DNA from: DRYS01 sp964491605
Lineage (GTDB): Archaea > Thermoproteota > CALKCG01 > B24 > DRYS01
NCBI GenBank assembly: GCA_964491605.1
Contig: CAZBGY010000002.1
Span: 62,001-126,000, forward strand
Length of the DNA: 64,000 bases
Direction: 5' to 3'
Positions within the stretch are counted from its first letter, which is position 1. Each line of letters begins with the position of its first letter. The position numbers were made by a program, and so were the translations under genes. Below, one piece after another: positions 52,873 to 61,852 of the stretch. The notes beneath the pieces are model-generated. The model ran no database searches and was not told where the DNA came from. It saw only the letters and a program-made list of their open reading frames with translations.

Positions 52873-54117
52873 ATGAAGCTGATAGATGTGGATCCAGAGG
52901 TAGCGGAGTTAATAGCGAAAGAGAATGAAAGGCAGGTATACGGCATAGATCTTATAGCATCGGAGAACTATGTATTCGAACCGATTATAGAAGCTCAAGC
53001 AAGCTTGTTGACTAATAAGTATGCGGAGGGTTATCCTGGGAGGAGGTATTACAGCGGATGCGAATTCTACGATGAGATAGAGAGGATAGCTATAGAGAGA
53101 GCGAAACGATTATTCGGTGCGGAGCACGCTAATGTTCAACCCCATTCCGGTAGCCAAGCTAACCAAGCGGTTTACCTCGCGGCTTTAAAGCCTGGGGATA
53201 AAGTCCTAGCTATGGATCTAGCACATGGAGGGCATCTAACCCATGGAAGCCCTATAAACTTCTCAGGTATCTTCTATAGATTCGCATTTTACGGAGTAGA
53301 TAGGAATACAGAAGTTATAGACTACGATGAGGTGGAGAGGATAGCTAGGGAGTATAAGCCTAAACTCATCATCGCAGGGGCAAGCGCGTATCCTAGGGAG
53401 ATAGATTTTAAGAGGTTTAAGGAGATCTGCGATGAAGTCGGAGCATTACTGATGGTTGATATGGCGCATATCGCTGGGCTTGTAGCAGCCGGGATCCATA
53501 TGAATCCGGTACCGTATGCAGATTTCGTTACATCTACTACGCAGAAGACGTTGCGTGGACCTAGAGGTGGGTTTATACTTTGTCGTAAAGAGTGGGGGGA
53601 GGCTATAGATAGAGCTGTATTCCCAGGTACGCAGAGCGGCCCTTTGATGCATATAATCGCAGCTAAAGCTGTATGCTTTAAGCTAGCTGCTACAGAGGAG
53701 TTTAAGGAGTATCAACGTCTAGTGGTTGAGGATGCTAAAGCTTTAGCTTCAAGTCTATCTGATAGGGGTTATAGAATCGTAAGCGGGGGGACGGATAACC
53801 ATCTACTACTGGTAGATCTTAGAGGTAAGGGTATAACCGGGCTCAGAGCTCAGAGGATACTCGAGAAAGCACGTATATATGTTAATAGGAATCTAGTACC
53901 CTACGATGACAAGCCTCCTTACATTACTAGCGGTTTAAGGTTAGGGACACCGTGCGTAGCGGCTAGAGGTATGGGTAGATATGAAATGGATGAGATAGCT
54001 GAGATGATAGACCGTGTCATAAGGAATAACGGTGATCAAGCTACCGTAGAGCAGGTTGGAAGACTCGTAGTCGATATATGCAGGAGGTTCCCGATCTATG
54101 ATGGATGGATCGAGTAG
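52873..54117 (+). CDS. glyA: Serine hydroxymethyltransferase
   Basis: PLP enzyme that converts serine to glycine while loading a C1 unit on a pterin. Conserved LIASENYV, TNKYAEGYPGRRYYSGCE with the pterin-site Glu, AHGGHLTHG, VDMAHIAGLVAAG and PLP lysine in TSTTQKTLRGPRGG (Gln replaces the usual His before Lys). 414 aa. In the operon it supplies both glycine for PurD and C1 units for FolD and PurN. ATG 52873; overlaps folD by 20 bp. Confidence 0.95.
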   Translation: MKLIDVDPEVAELIAKENERQVYGIDLIASENYVFEPIIEAQASLLTNKYAEGYPGRRYYSGCEFYDEIERIAIERAKRLFGAEHANVQPHSGSQANQAVYLAALKPGDKVLAMDLAHGGHLTHGSPINFSGIFYRFAFYGVDRNTEVIDYDEVERIAREYKPKLIIAGASAYPREIDFKRFKEICDEVGALLMVDMAHIAGLVAAGIHMNPVPYADFVTSTTQKTLRGPRGGFILCRKEWGEAIDRAVFPGTQSGPLMHIIAAKAVCFKLAATEEFKEYQRLVVEDAKALASSLSDRGYRIVSGGTDNHLLLVDLRGKGITGLRAQRILEKARIYVNRNLVPYDDKPPYITSGLRLGTPCVAARGMGRYEMDEIAEMIDRVIRNNGDQATVEQVGRLVVDICRRFPIYDGWIE

Positions 54118-54964
54118 AGCGAAAATTATGGATGGTAGATGTATAGCAGATCATATGTGTAGAATACATAGGGAGATTGCAGCTGAACTTTCCCGTAGAG
54201 GTGTGAAGCCGAGGTTATCGATAATAATGGTTGGGGGAGATCCTGCTTCTGAATTATTCGTGAGGAATAAGGTTAGATACTGCGGAAAAGTCGGTGTAGA
54301 TACTACAGTTATACGTAAACCTGACTCTATTAGCTTAGAATCTCTTCTGGAAATAGTGAAATCGTTGAATGATGATCCGGATGTTCATGGAATACTCGTA
54401 CAGCTACCTCTACCAGAACATATCGATCCTTATAGGATACTTTCAGCTTTAGATCCAAGTAAAGATGTAGATGGTCTAACACCTGTTAATTTGGGTAGAC
54501 TTATGCATTTGGATGAATCTCTAGCTCCATGCGGAGCTAGAGCTGTCGTGAAGATACTAGAGTATTACGGAGTTGAACTGGAGGGGGCTGAGGTATGCAT
54601 AGTGAGTAACAGTGTATTGGTGGGTAAACCTCTCTCGATACTTCTAACGAATAGGTTTGCGACAGTATCCATATGCCATGCTAAGACTAGAGATCTATCA
54701 TCCTACACCTCCGGTTCAGATATAGTTGTATCAGCTACCGGTGTCCCGTTACTCATAAAAGCTTCGATGATACGCGATGGAGCCATAGTGGTAGATGTAG
54801 GCGTATCTAGATTTGAGGGGAGGATAGTCGGGGACGTTGATTTCGAAGATGTCGCGTCTAAAGCCTCTATGATAACACCTGTACCCGGCGGTGTAGGTCC
54901 GGTAACCGTAGCTATGGTTGTAGATAACCTCTTCCAAGCTATGAAGCTTCAAGGGGTGGCATGA
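54098..54964 (+). CDS. folD: Methylene-tetrahydrofolate dehydrogenase/cyclohydrolase
   Basis: Bifunctional oxidation of methylene- to formyl-pterin. Conserved MVGGDPASELFVRNKVRYC (catalytic Lys kept, the neighbouring Tyr is Phe), GILVQLPLPEHID, PSKDVDGLTPVNLGRL, the dinucleotide loop SNSVLVGKPLSILL (SNS in place of the usual GRS), and TPVPGGVGPVTVAM. 288 aa. The frame opens inside glyA; ATG 54128 is an alternative start. Its presence beside mtd in the same genome suggests separate folate-type and H4MPT-type C1 pools, or use of one carrier by both. Confidence 0.93.
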   Translation: MMDGSSRAKIMDGRCIADHMCRIHREIAAELSRRGVKPRLSIIMVGGDPASELFVRNKVRYCGKVGVDTTVIRKPDSISLESLLEIVKSLNDDPDVHGILVQLPLPEHIDPYRILSALDPSKDVDGLTPVNLGRLMHLDESLAPCGARAVVKILEYYGVELEGAEVCIVSNSVLVGKPLSILLTNRFATVSICHAKTRDLSSYTSGSDIVVSATGVPLLIKASMIRDGAIVVDVGVSRFEGRIVGDVDFEDVASKASMITPVPGGVGPVTVAMVVDNLFQAMKLQGVA

Positions 54965-54965
54965 T

Positions 54966-55628
54966 CTGGAATCTAATGTAATATATCCCGTTAAGGGTAG
55001 AGCTTTAAGGATAGCTGTCTTAGGATCGACTAGAGGGACTGATCTGCAGGCTATAATAGATTCTATAAGAGAGGGGAAGCTCTACGCTGAGATAGTATGC
55101 GTTATAAGCAATAAGAGAGATGCGTACATACTCGAAAGAGCTAGGATGAACAGTATAGAGGCTATATTCTTAGATCCTAAGGGTCTTTCAAGGGAAGAGT
55201 ATGACAGGATCGTCATAAGGGAGCTTGAGAAGAGGGAGCCGATAGATCTAATACTATTGATAGGCTATATGAGGATACTCAGTAAGGTTTTCATAGATAG
55301 ATTTAGATGGAGAATACTTAATATCCATCCATCACTACTACCAGCCTTTGCTGGCGGTATGGATTTAGAAGTGCATAAAGCAGTTTTAGATTACGGTGTT
55401 AAGGTAACCGGTTGTACGTTACACTTCGTAGATGAGGGAGTGGATACCGGGCCGATACTTATACAGAAGGTCGTATATATTAGCGATGATGATACACCTG
55501 TAACTCTTAAAGCTAAAGTGCAGGAGAAGGAGCAGGAAGCGTTGATAGAAGCTATAAGGATCTTCCAAGAGAAGGTTATACGGATTGAGGGGAGACGCGT
55601 TAAAATCCTGAACGATAACACGGCTTAA
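54966..55628 (+). CDS. purN: GAR formyltransferase-like (PurN), non-standard start
   Basis: Formyl transfer to GAR. The PurN homology begins at RIAVLGSTRGTDLQAI (about 55005), well before the first in-frame ATG at 55146. The frame is open back to 54945 and contains no ATG, GTG or TTG in that span. CTG 54966 is preceded 6 nt upstream by GGGGTGG and gives 220 aa, so I place the start there with reservation; a frameshift or sequencing error after ATG 54961 is the alternative. Catalytic residues are in NIHPSLLP (Asn, His) and FVDEGVDTGPIL (Asp). Confidence 0.8.
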   Translation: MESNVIYPVKGRALRIAVLGSTRGTDLQAIIDSIREGKLYAEIVCVISNKRDAYILERARMNSIEAIFLDPKGLSREEYDRIVIRELEKREPIDLILLIGYMRILSKVFIDRFRWRILNIHPSLLPAFAGGMDLEVHKAVLDYGVKVTGCTLHFVDEGVDTGPILIQKVVYISDDDTPVTLKAKVQEKEQEALIEAIRIFQEKVIRIEGRRVKILNDNTA

Positions 55629-55666
55629 CCGTTGAGACCATCTAGATCGTTTTATGGTGGTATACT

Positions 55667-57004
55667 ATGATGAAATATGATGAAATCGTAAACTACATAT
55701 ACAATCTTAGAAGGGATAGGGCTAAATTCGATCTAAGAAATATAAGGAGGTTGGTTAAACTTATAGGGAATCCCCATGAAGAATTCGATTCTATACTAGT
55801 GGGGGGTACGAATGGAAAGGGGTCCACCGTATCGATGATATCATCGATACTCATGGAAGAGGGCTACCATGTAGGTATGTTCACGAAGCCTCATCTATCA
55901 AGCTATACGGAGAGATTCGTCTTAGATGGGAAGCCTATAAGTGAAGATAGGCTGCTGGAAGTATGCGAGGAGATCCTACCGTATGTGGAGAGGATGAGTA
56001 GATGCAAACGTTATGGTAGACCATCATTCTTCGAAGTTACGGTAGCTATCGCATTCAAACTATTCGCCGAGGAGAAGGTTGATATAGCTGTGGTTGAAGT
56101 TGGTCTTGGAGGGCGGCTTGATGCTACTAACGTTCTAGATCCGTTGGTCTCTGTAGTGACGAACGTGGATTTAGAGCATACACATATACTAGGAGATACG
56201 GTAGATAAGATAGCTAGAGAGAAGGGTGATATAATTAAGCATGATGGGTTGGCAATCACAGCCGCCGATAAGATTGAAGCTCTTAGGGTGTTAGAGTGGA
56301 TCGCTAGAAGGAGGAAAGCTAAACTCGTGGAGGTTGGTAGGGATATAACGTTTAACGTGAAGTATGCAGGGTTGGATGGAGAAATATTCGATCTTAAAGG
56401 TTTATCGAGAATATATGAGAGGCTAGCTTTAGGTATGGTCGGAGTACATCAAGTGGTTAACGCCGCTACGGCTGTAGGTGCCGTAGAACTTCTATCGTTA
56501 AGAGGCATCAAGGTGTCTGAGGGATCTATTAGGAGGGGATTGAAGAAGGTTTCATGGCCTGGTAGATTCGAGATAATCGCACGTAAACCTATGATTATAC
56601 TAGATTGCGCTAAGGATCCTAAAGCCGCTTCAACCCTGAGAAGCGAATTCGAAAGATTGTTTAGAGGTAGAAGAGTGATACTGGTAGTCAGTATATCATC
56701 GGATAAGGATTATAAAAGTATGATGAGGGAGTTCTGTAGTTTTTCAGATATAGTAGTCGCGTGTAGGCATAAGGTTATGGGGAGAGCTATAGATCCAAGG
56801 ATACTAGCTTCTGAAGCTGAGCTGTACGGTAGGAAGGCTATGGTGGTAGAGGATGTGAAGGATGCCGTGACGATTGCTAGGATGCTCTCATCAGAAGAGG
56901 ATATAATACTCGTGACAGGATCTGTTTTCACGGTAGGTGAGGCTAGAGACATATGGTTCCCTAGGAATACGTTTTTAGGTAGAAGTTTGAATGAAGGGGT
57001 GTAG
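55667..57004 (+). CDS. folC: Folylpolyglutamate synthase/dihydrofolate synthase family ligase
   Basis: Mur-ligase-type enzyme adding glutamate to a pterin. ATP loop VGGTNGKGSTVSMI, TKPHLSSYTERF, the GLGGRLDATNVL motif, VDLEHTHILGDT, and the C-terminal domain with LVVSISSDKDYKSMM. 445 aa. In an archaeon the substrate could be tetrahydrofolate or a methanopterin (sarcinapterin-type gamma-glutamylation). Placed in the purine operon after purN, consistent with C1 carrier supply. Confidence 0.9.
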   Translation: MMKYDEIVNYIYNLRRDRAKFDLRNIRRLVKLIGNPHEEFDSILVGGTNGKGSTVSMISSILMEEGYHVGMFTKPHLSSYTERFVLDGKPISEDRLLEVCEEILPYVERMSRCKRYGRPSFFEVTVAIAFKLFAEEKVDIAVVEVGLGGRLDATNVLDPLVSVVTNVDLEHTHILGDTVDKIAREKGDIIKHDGLAITAADKIEALRVLEWIARRRKAKLVEVGRDITFNVKYAGLDGEIFDLKGLSRIYERLALGMVGVHQVVNAATAVGAVELLSLRGIKVSEGSIRRGLKKVSWPGRFEIIARKPMIILDCAKDPKAASTLRSEFERLFRGRRVILVVSISSDKDYKSMMREFCSFSDIVVACRHKVMGRAIDPRILASEAELYGRKAMVVEDVKDAVTIARMLSSEEDIILVTGSVFTVGEARDIWFPRNTFLGRSLNEGV

Positions 57005-57006
57005 CC

Positions 57007-57495
57007 GTGATGCAGAAATCAGTTAGTGCTTGGAGGATCTACGTAAGCTATAGTCAAGATACACTAGATCCAGTCAGTAAAAGGGTAAGATGGGAGATAG
57101 AGGATATGGGTGTGAAGGGTGTGGATAAGGTGAAGGTGATTCAAGGCTTCAGATTAATAGGGGATCTCTGCGAGGATCATATCAGACTCTTATGTGAAGA
57201 GCTTCTCTACGATCCTATAATCCAGGAGTATACGTACTTTTTGGAGGGGGAGCGTGATATCCAGCTGGATGGATGGATTATAGAGGTGAAGTATAAACCC
57301 GGAGTATTCGATAGCCTTGCTTCAAGCATATTGGAGGCTTCGAGGATTATCGGCGTCGACAGCCTGTCATCCGTAGAAACTTTCACATTATACGTCCTCT
57401 ATGGATGCCTAGATTATGATAGAGTCGAGCTGATAGCTAGGAGGTGTTTAGCAAATCCCATAATACATGATTATAAGATACTCCCGCCGATGTGA
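57007..57495 (+). CDS. purS: Tandem PurS (two PurS domains)
   Basis: PurS is normally about 80 aa and bridges PurL and PurQ in FGAM synthetase. Here 162 aa hold two consecutive PurS-like units: WRIYVSYSQDTLDPVSKRV ... DPIIQEY (about 9-76) and WIIEVKYKPGVFDSLASSI ... NPIIHDYKI (about 87-159). The halves are diverged from each other. It lies upstream of purL and purQ, with only the DUF711 gene intervening, and overlaps that gene by 4 bp. Confidence 0.85.
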   Translation: MMQKSVSAWRIYVSYSQDTLDPVSKRVRWEIEDMGVKGVDKVKVIQGFRLIGDLCEDHIRLLCEELLYDPIIQEYTYFLEGERDIQLDGWIIEVKYKPGVFDSLASSILEASRIIGVDSLSSVETFTLYVLYGCLDYDRVELIARRCLANPIIHDYKILPPM

Positions 57496-58610
57496 TTTTA
57501 GGCTTGAGGATAAGAGCGGTAACTCTATTCCTAGATCTAACAGGTAAAGATGCGATAGCTATTAGAAGTTATCTCGAAGATAAAGTTCGATCCTTTCTAG
57601 AGGCTATAGATGAGTTTAGATCTAAAGGTATCATCTGGGGTAGAGGTGTGAGATTATCGGTATCCCATCCGTGTAAGGGGGAGGAGAAGGTAAAGCTGGC
57701 TAGGATTGTTAGAGAGGAATGTGAAAGTATAGGGGTTAACATGATCTCAGGATTCGTATACGATGCAGCCGTAGATGATCCTAAGATAATCGAAAATCTA
57801 TCTAGCATAGGCGTATATATATCGGTTAAACTGAGTTCACCTATATATTATGGTAAAGTCGTAGAATTGTTATCCAAGATCTCGTATAAAGATCCTATAT
57901 CGCTAACCAGGATAGCCACCCTACTCGGTGAAGAAGGAGATTTCCTTACTCCATATTTTCCGTTGTCTATGAATACAAGGTATGGTGAGGGGATTGCTTT
58001 AGCGTTACTGTACGCTAGAGATCTGATAGATACTTATAGAGCCGAAGGGTTATCCGGTATGGTAGAGTCAGCTTGTAGAATCCTATCCCAAGCAGAATCT
58101 ATAGGTAGATATATAGCTTCGAGGATGGGTGTCGATTACTACGGATTAGACTATTCGCTATCCCCTTGGATGGATGATTCCGTAGCCCTCCTTATAGAGG
58201 AGATATCCGAATCTACTCTCCCAAATCCTGGATCTCTACATACAGTCTCTAGAATCAATAGCCTTATACATGAAGCAGCTACTAGATGTGGAATCCTTCC
58301 TACAGGCTTCTGCGAAATCATGCTACCAGTAGCTGAAGATAATATACTTAAGGAGAGAGTGCGTGAGGATATGCTTAGGTTAAGAGATCTGATAGCTCTC
58401 TCGTTATTCTGCGTAGCAGGCGTAGATATGGTTGTTATACCAGCTGAGATACCTAAGAAGGTGCTACTAGGTGTGATGCTAGATTTATCAGAGGTGAGTA
58501 AGCTTAAAGGTAAGCCTATAGGGTTGAGGGTTATACTATATCCCGGGGTTAAACCTGGAGATCGAATCGATCTTGGGGTATTCGGAGAGACGCCTGTAAT
58601 CGAAGTCTAG
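57492..58610 (+). CDS. DUF711/UPF0210 family protein
   Basis: 372 aa. IRAVTLFLDL at the start, MNTRYGEGIALALLYARDL, YYGLDYSLSPWMDDSVALLIE, and the late CVAGVDMVVIPAEI match the UPF0210 (DUF711, COG2848) family, whose function is unknown. It lies between purS and purL with overlapping starts and stops, which strongly suggests co-translation with FGAM synthetase. The family's usual companion ACT-domain protein is not in this window. Confidence 0.85.
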   Translation: MILGLRIRAVTLFLDLTGKDAIAIRSYLEDKVRSFLEAIDEFRSKGIIWGRGVRLSVSHPCKGEEKVKLARIVREECESIGVNMISGFVYDAAVDDPKIIENLSSIGVYISVKLSSPIYYGKVVELLSKISYKDPISLTRIATLLGEEGDFLTPYFPLSMNTRYGEGIALALLYARDLIDTYRAEGLSGMVESACRILSQAESIGRYIASRMGVDYYGLDYSLSPWMDDSVALLIEEISESTLPNPGSLHTVSRINSLIHEAATRCGILPTGFCEIMLPVAEDNILKERVREDMLRLRDLIALSLFCVAGVDMVVIPAEIPKKVLLGVMLDLSEVSKLKGKPIGLRVILYPGVKPGDRIDLGVFGETPVIEV

Positions 58611-58645
58611 ATTTGACGCTTCATGATGGCTGCGGTGGGTATCGT

Positions 58646-61006
58646 ATGGCTAGGGTTAGTATAATACCCATAAGGGATGCTGGGGATGAAGAGCTTACGG
58701 TTATTAGTAGACGTTATATGCTATCCCTATCGTTAGATGAGATGAAAGCGATACAAGCGTACTTTAGAAGCTTAGGTAGAGATCCCACCGATGTGGAGTT
58801 GAATACTATCGCTCAGACATGGTCTGAACATTGTTACCACAAAACCTTTAAGGGGATCATAGAGACTGAATGTGGAGTTATAGATAGTCTACTGGAAAGC
58901 TATATATTCAAGGTTACCAGAGAGCTTGCTAAACCATGGTGTCTATTGGTTTTCGAGGATAATGCCGGGATAGTAAGTCTTGAAGGTGATTGGGCTATAG
59001 CGGTTAAAGTCGAGACGCATAATCATCCAACAGCTTTAGATCCATATGGTGGAGCTGGAACAGGGACCGGGGGTGTTTTCAGAGATGTCATGGGTGTAGG
59101 TGCTAAGCCTATCCTATCCATCGACGTATTATTCTTCGGCCCGTTAGATTATCCGTATGAACTACTCCCTCAAGGGGTTATGCATCCTAGGAGGGTTATG
59201 AGGGGGGCTGTAGCAGGCATTAGGGATTACGGTAATAAAATGGGGGTACCTACAGCTTGCGGTGCTATAGGATTCGATGAAGGATACGTATGTAACCCGC
59301 TGGTCTATGCTGGATGCGTAGGTATAATGCCGTTTAGTAGGTATACAAGGAAGCCGAAGCCTGGGGATCTGATAGTATTAGCCGGTGGGAGGACCGGAAG
59401 GGATGGGCTTAGGGGCGTTACGTTTGCTAGCACAGAGCTTACACCAGAATCTGAAAAGATATCCGCTATATCTGTGCAGATAGGTAACCCTATAGAGGAG
59501 AAGAAGCTTCTAGATGCGATAATGAGAGCTAGGGATGAATATAGCGAGCCGCTATACTCGGCTATAACCGATTGCGGTGGAGGAGGATTATCGTCAGCCA
59601 TAGGGGAGATGGCGAAGAAGCTAGGTGCGGATGTAGAGTTATCTCTTGTACCTTTAAAGTATAAGGGTCTTGAACCGTGGGAGATATGGCTTTCAGAGTC
59701 CCAGGAACGTATGGTGTTAGCTGTACCTGAAGAGAATATAGATAGACTACTGCAGATATTTAGGGAGGAGGATTGTGAAGCTACGGTTATAGGTAGATTC
59801 ACTTCGACTGGAAGACTCAAGGTATATTACGAGGGGGAGATAGTCTGCGATCTAGATTTAGAATTCCTTTTCAAAGGTATACCGAGAGTTAGGAGGAGGG
59901 CTTACTGGAAGCCGCCATATGAGGAGGATCCCGATTTCCCAATGCCCGCAGACCTTATGGATATACTCAGACGTATACTGAGCGATCCGAACATAGCTAG
60001 TAAGGAGTGGGTTATCCGTCAATACGATCATGAGGTGCAGGCGAGGATGATAGTTAAACCTATGGTAGGTATTCACGGAGATGGGCCTAGCGATGCATGC
60101 GTACTGAAGCCTCTGAGAGATAGTTGGATAGGCATCGTCGTTTCATGCGGTGTTAACCCGAAGTATAGTCGACACCCCTATAAGATGGCTTTATCGGTTG
60201 TGGATGAAGCTATAAGGAATAATATAGCTGTAGGCGGACGTAGGATAGCTCTACTAGATAATTTCAGCTGGGGAAATCCTGAAAGAGAGGAAACCCTTGG
60301 GGCTCTAGTAGAAGCCGTTAGAGGATGCTACGATGCTGCTAAGGCATTTGATACACCTTTCGTATCTGGTAAGGATAGCCTCTACAACGAGTATAAGCTT
60401 CCAGATGGGAGCTATAGATCGATACCGGGTACGCTGCTGATAACGGCTATAGGTGTGATACCCGATGTAAGGAATGCCGTAACAATGGATTTCAAGAAGT
60501 CTGGAAACCCTATCTACATCGTAGGGTATACTAGATGCGAATTAGGGGGATCATACTACTATTCCACTATAGGTGTGAAAGGTGGGATAACCCCGTCGGT
60601 AGATCTAGGAACAGCTAAACTTATCATGGATAGGGTGGTTAAAGCCATAGATTTAGGATACGTAAAATCTTGCCACGACTGCTCTGAGGGAGGGTTAGCC
60701 GTAGCTCTAGCAGAATCAAGTTTCTCCGGAGGTTTAAGTGCAGAGATCTGGCTATCCAACATACCTAGGTTAGATTTAGCTAGAGATGATAAGATACTCT
60801 TCTCTGAATCTAATAGTAGGTTTATAATCGAAGTTGAGAATGGGAGGGAAGAGGTATTCGAAAAGATATTCGATGGGCTTCCATGTAGAAAGATCGGGTA
60901 TACTACGAACGAGAGGCATCTCGTGATCCATGGGTTAAACGGTAGAATCTACGAGGAAGATATATGGAGATTAAAGGAAGCTTGGAAATCTACGTTCAAC
61001 TGGTGA
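58646..61006 (+). CDS. purL: Phosphoribosylformylglycinamidine synthase, large subunit
   Basis: Small-type PurL, 786 aa. Conserved TWSEHCYHKTF, VKVETHNHPTALDPYGGAGTG, ITDCGGGGLSSAIGEMAKK and the C-terminal SCHDCSEGGLAVALAES. The frame opens at TTG 58613, but GGTGGG (58634-58639) is well placed for ATG 58646 and the protein then starts MARVSIIPI. It works with PurS and PurQ, both adjacent. Confidence 0.95.
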   Translation: MARVSIIPIRDAGDEELTVISRRYMLSLSLDEMKAIQAYFRSLGRDPTDVELNTIAQTWSEHCYHKTFKGIIETECGVIDSLLESYIFKVTRELAKPWCLLVFEDNAGIVSLEGDWAIAVKVETHNHPTALDPYGGAGTGTGGVFRDVMGVGAKPILSIDVLFFGPLDYPYELLPQGVMHPRRVMRGAVAGIRDYGNKMGVPTACGAIGFDEGYVCNPLVYAGCVGIMPFSRYTRKPKPGDLIVLAGGRTGRDGLRGVTFASTELTPESEKISAISVQIGNPIEEKKLLDAIMRARDEYSEPLYSAITDCGGGGLSSAIGEMAKKLGADVELSLVPLKYKGLEPWEIWLSESQERMVLAVPEENIDRLLQIFREEDCEATVIGRFTSTGRLKVYYEGEIVCDLDLEFLFKGIPRVRRRAYWKPPYEEDPDFPMPADLMDILRRILSDPNIASKEWVIRQYDHEVQARMIVKPMVGIHGDGPSDACVLKPLRDSWIGIVVSCGVNPKYSRHPYKMALSVVDEAIRNNIAVGGRRIALLDNFSWGNPEREETLGALVEAVRGCYDAAKAFDTPFVSGKDSLYNEYKLPDGSYRSIPGTLLITAIGVIPDVRNAVTMDFKKSGNPIYIVGYTRCELGGSYYYSTIGVKGGITPSVDLGTAKLIMDRVVKAIDLGYVKSCHDCSEGGLAVALAESSFSGGLSAEIWLSNIPRLDLARDDKILFSESNSRFIIEVENGREEVFEKIFDGLPCRKIGYTTNERHLVIHGLNGRIYEEDIWRLKEAWKSTFNW

Positions 61007-61012
61007 GAATCT

Positions 61013-61804
61013 ATGAGGGTGAAGACCCTTATACTTAGAGTAGCAGGTACAAACTGCGATCAGGAGACTGTAGAAGCATTCGAAGAAGCCGGGTCATACG
61101 TAGAGGTTAAGCATATTAATAGCCTTATAAAGGGTGATGCCAGCTTGGATGATTACCATATATTATGTATACCTGGAGGATTTAGCTATGGGGATGATCT
61201 TGGAGCAGGGAAGATCCTTGCATGCCAGCTTAAATATAGGCTTAGGAAGCCTATAGAGAGATTCGTATCGGAAGGTAAGATCATAGTAGGGATTTGTAAT
61301 GGATTTCAAGCTTTAGTTAAAGCAGGATTGCTACCTGGTTTGAACGGATTATTCGGTAGGCAAGAGGTAACCTTAGCTATAAACGAAAACGGATTATTCG
61401 TAGATAGATGGGTATATATTAGATGCGAGGAAGAAACATGTTGCAAACCTTTGAAGAATCTAGCGGGAGCAGTATTATATCTACCGATAAATCACGCAGA
61501 GGGGAGATTCATAGCTCCACCCGATATACTCGGTATACTCGAAAGCGAAGGCTGCATCGTATTCAGATACGTCGATCCTCATGGTAATAGATCTAGGGAG
61601 TGGAATCCTAACGGCTCGATGAACGATGTAGCTGGTATATGTAATAGAGATGGGAATATAATAGGTTTGATGCCTCATCCTGAGAAATATATTCACCCAT
61701 ACACCCATCCGAGCTGGACTAGATTAGATGGAAGATTGCTGGAGGATACTTGCTTGAGATTCTTTAGAGTACTCGTAGAGTATGCACAGCTTCACCTGGT
61801 ATAG
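61013..61804 (+). CDS. purQ: Phosphoribosylformylglycinamidine synthase, glutaminase subunit
   Basis: Class I glutamine amidotransferase supplying ammonia to PurL. LRVAGTNCDQET at the start, GGFSYGDDLGAGKILA, the nucleophile Cys in VGICNGFQALVK, and the His/Glu pair in GLMPHPEKYIHPYTH. 263 aa, somewhat longer than bacterial PurQ of the small type. It is the last gene of the main purine run and is convergent with the LLM-class gene. Confidence 0.95.
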   Translation: MRVKTLILRVAGTNCDQETVEAFEEAGSYVEVKHINSLIKGDASLDDYHILCIPGGFSYGDDLGAGKILACQLKYRLRKPIERFVSEGKIIVGICNGFQALVKAGLLPGLNGLFGRQEVTLAINENGLFVDRWVYIRCEEETCCKPLKNLAGAVLYLPINHAEGRFIAPPDILGILESEGCIVFRYVDPHGNRSREWNPNGSMNDVAGICNRDGNIIGLMPHPEKYIHPYTHPSWTRLDGRLLEDTCLRFFRVLVEYAQLHLV

Positions 61805-61852
61805 ATAAAGATGAACGTGAGTAAGCCGGAGCTTCTACGATAACCCTCGATC

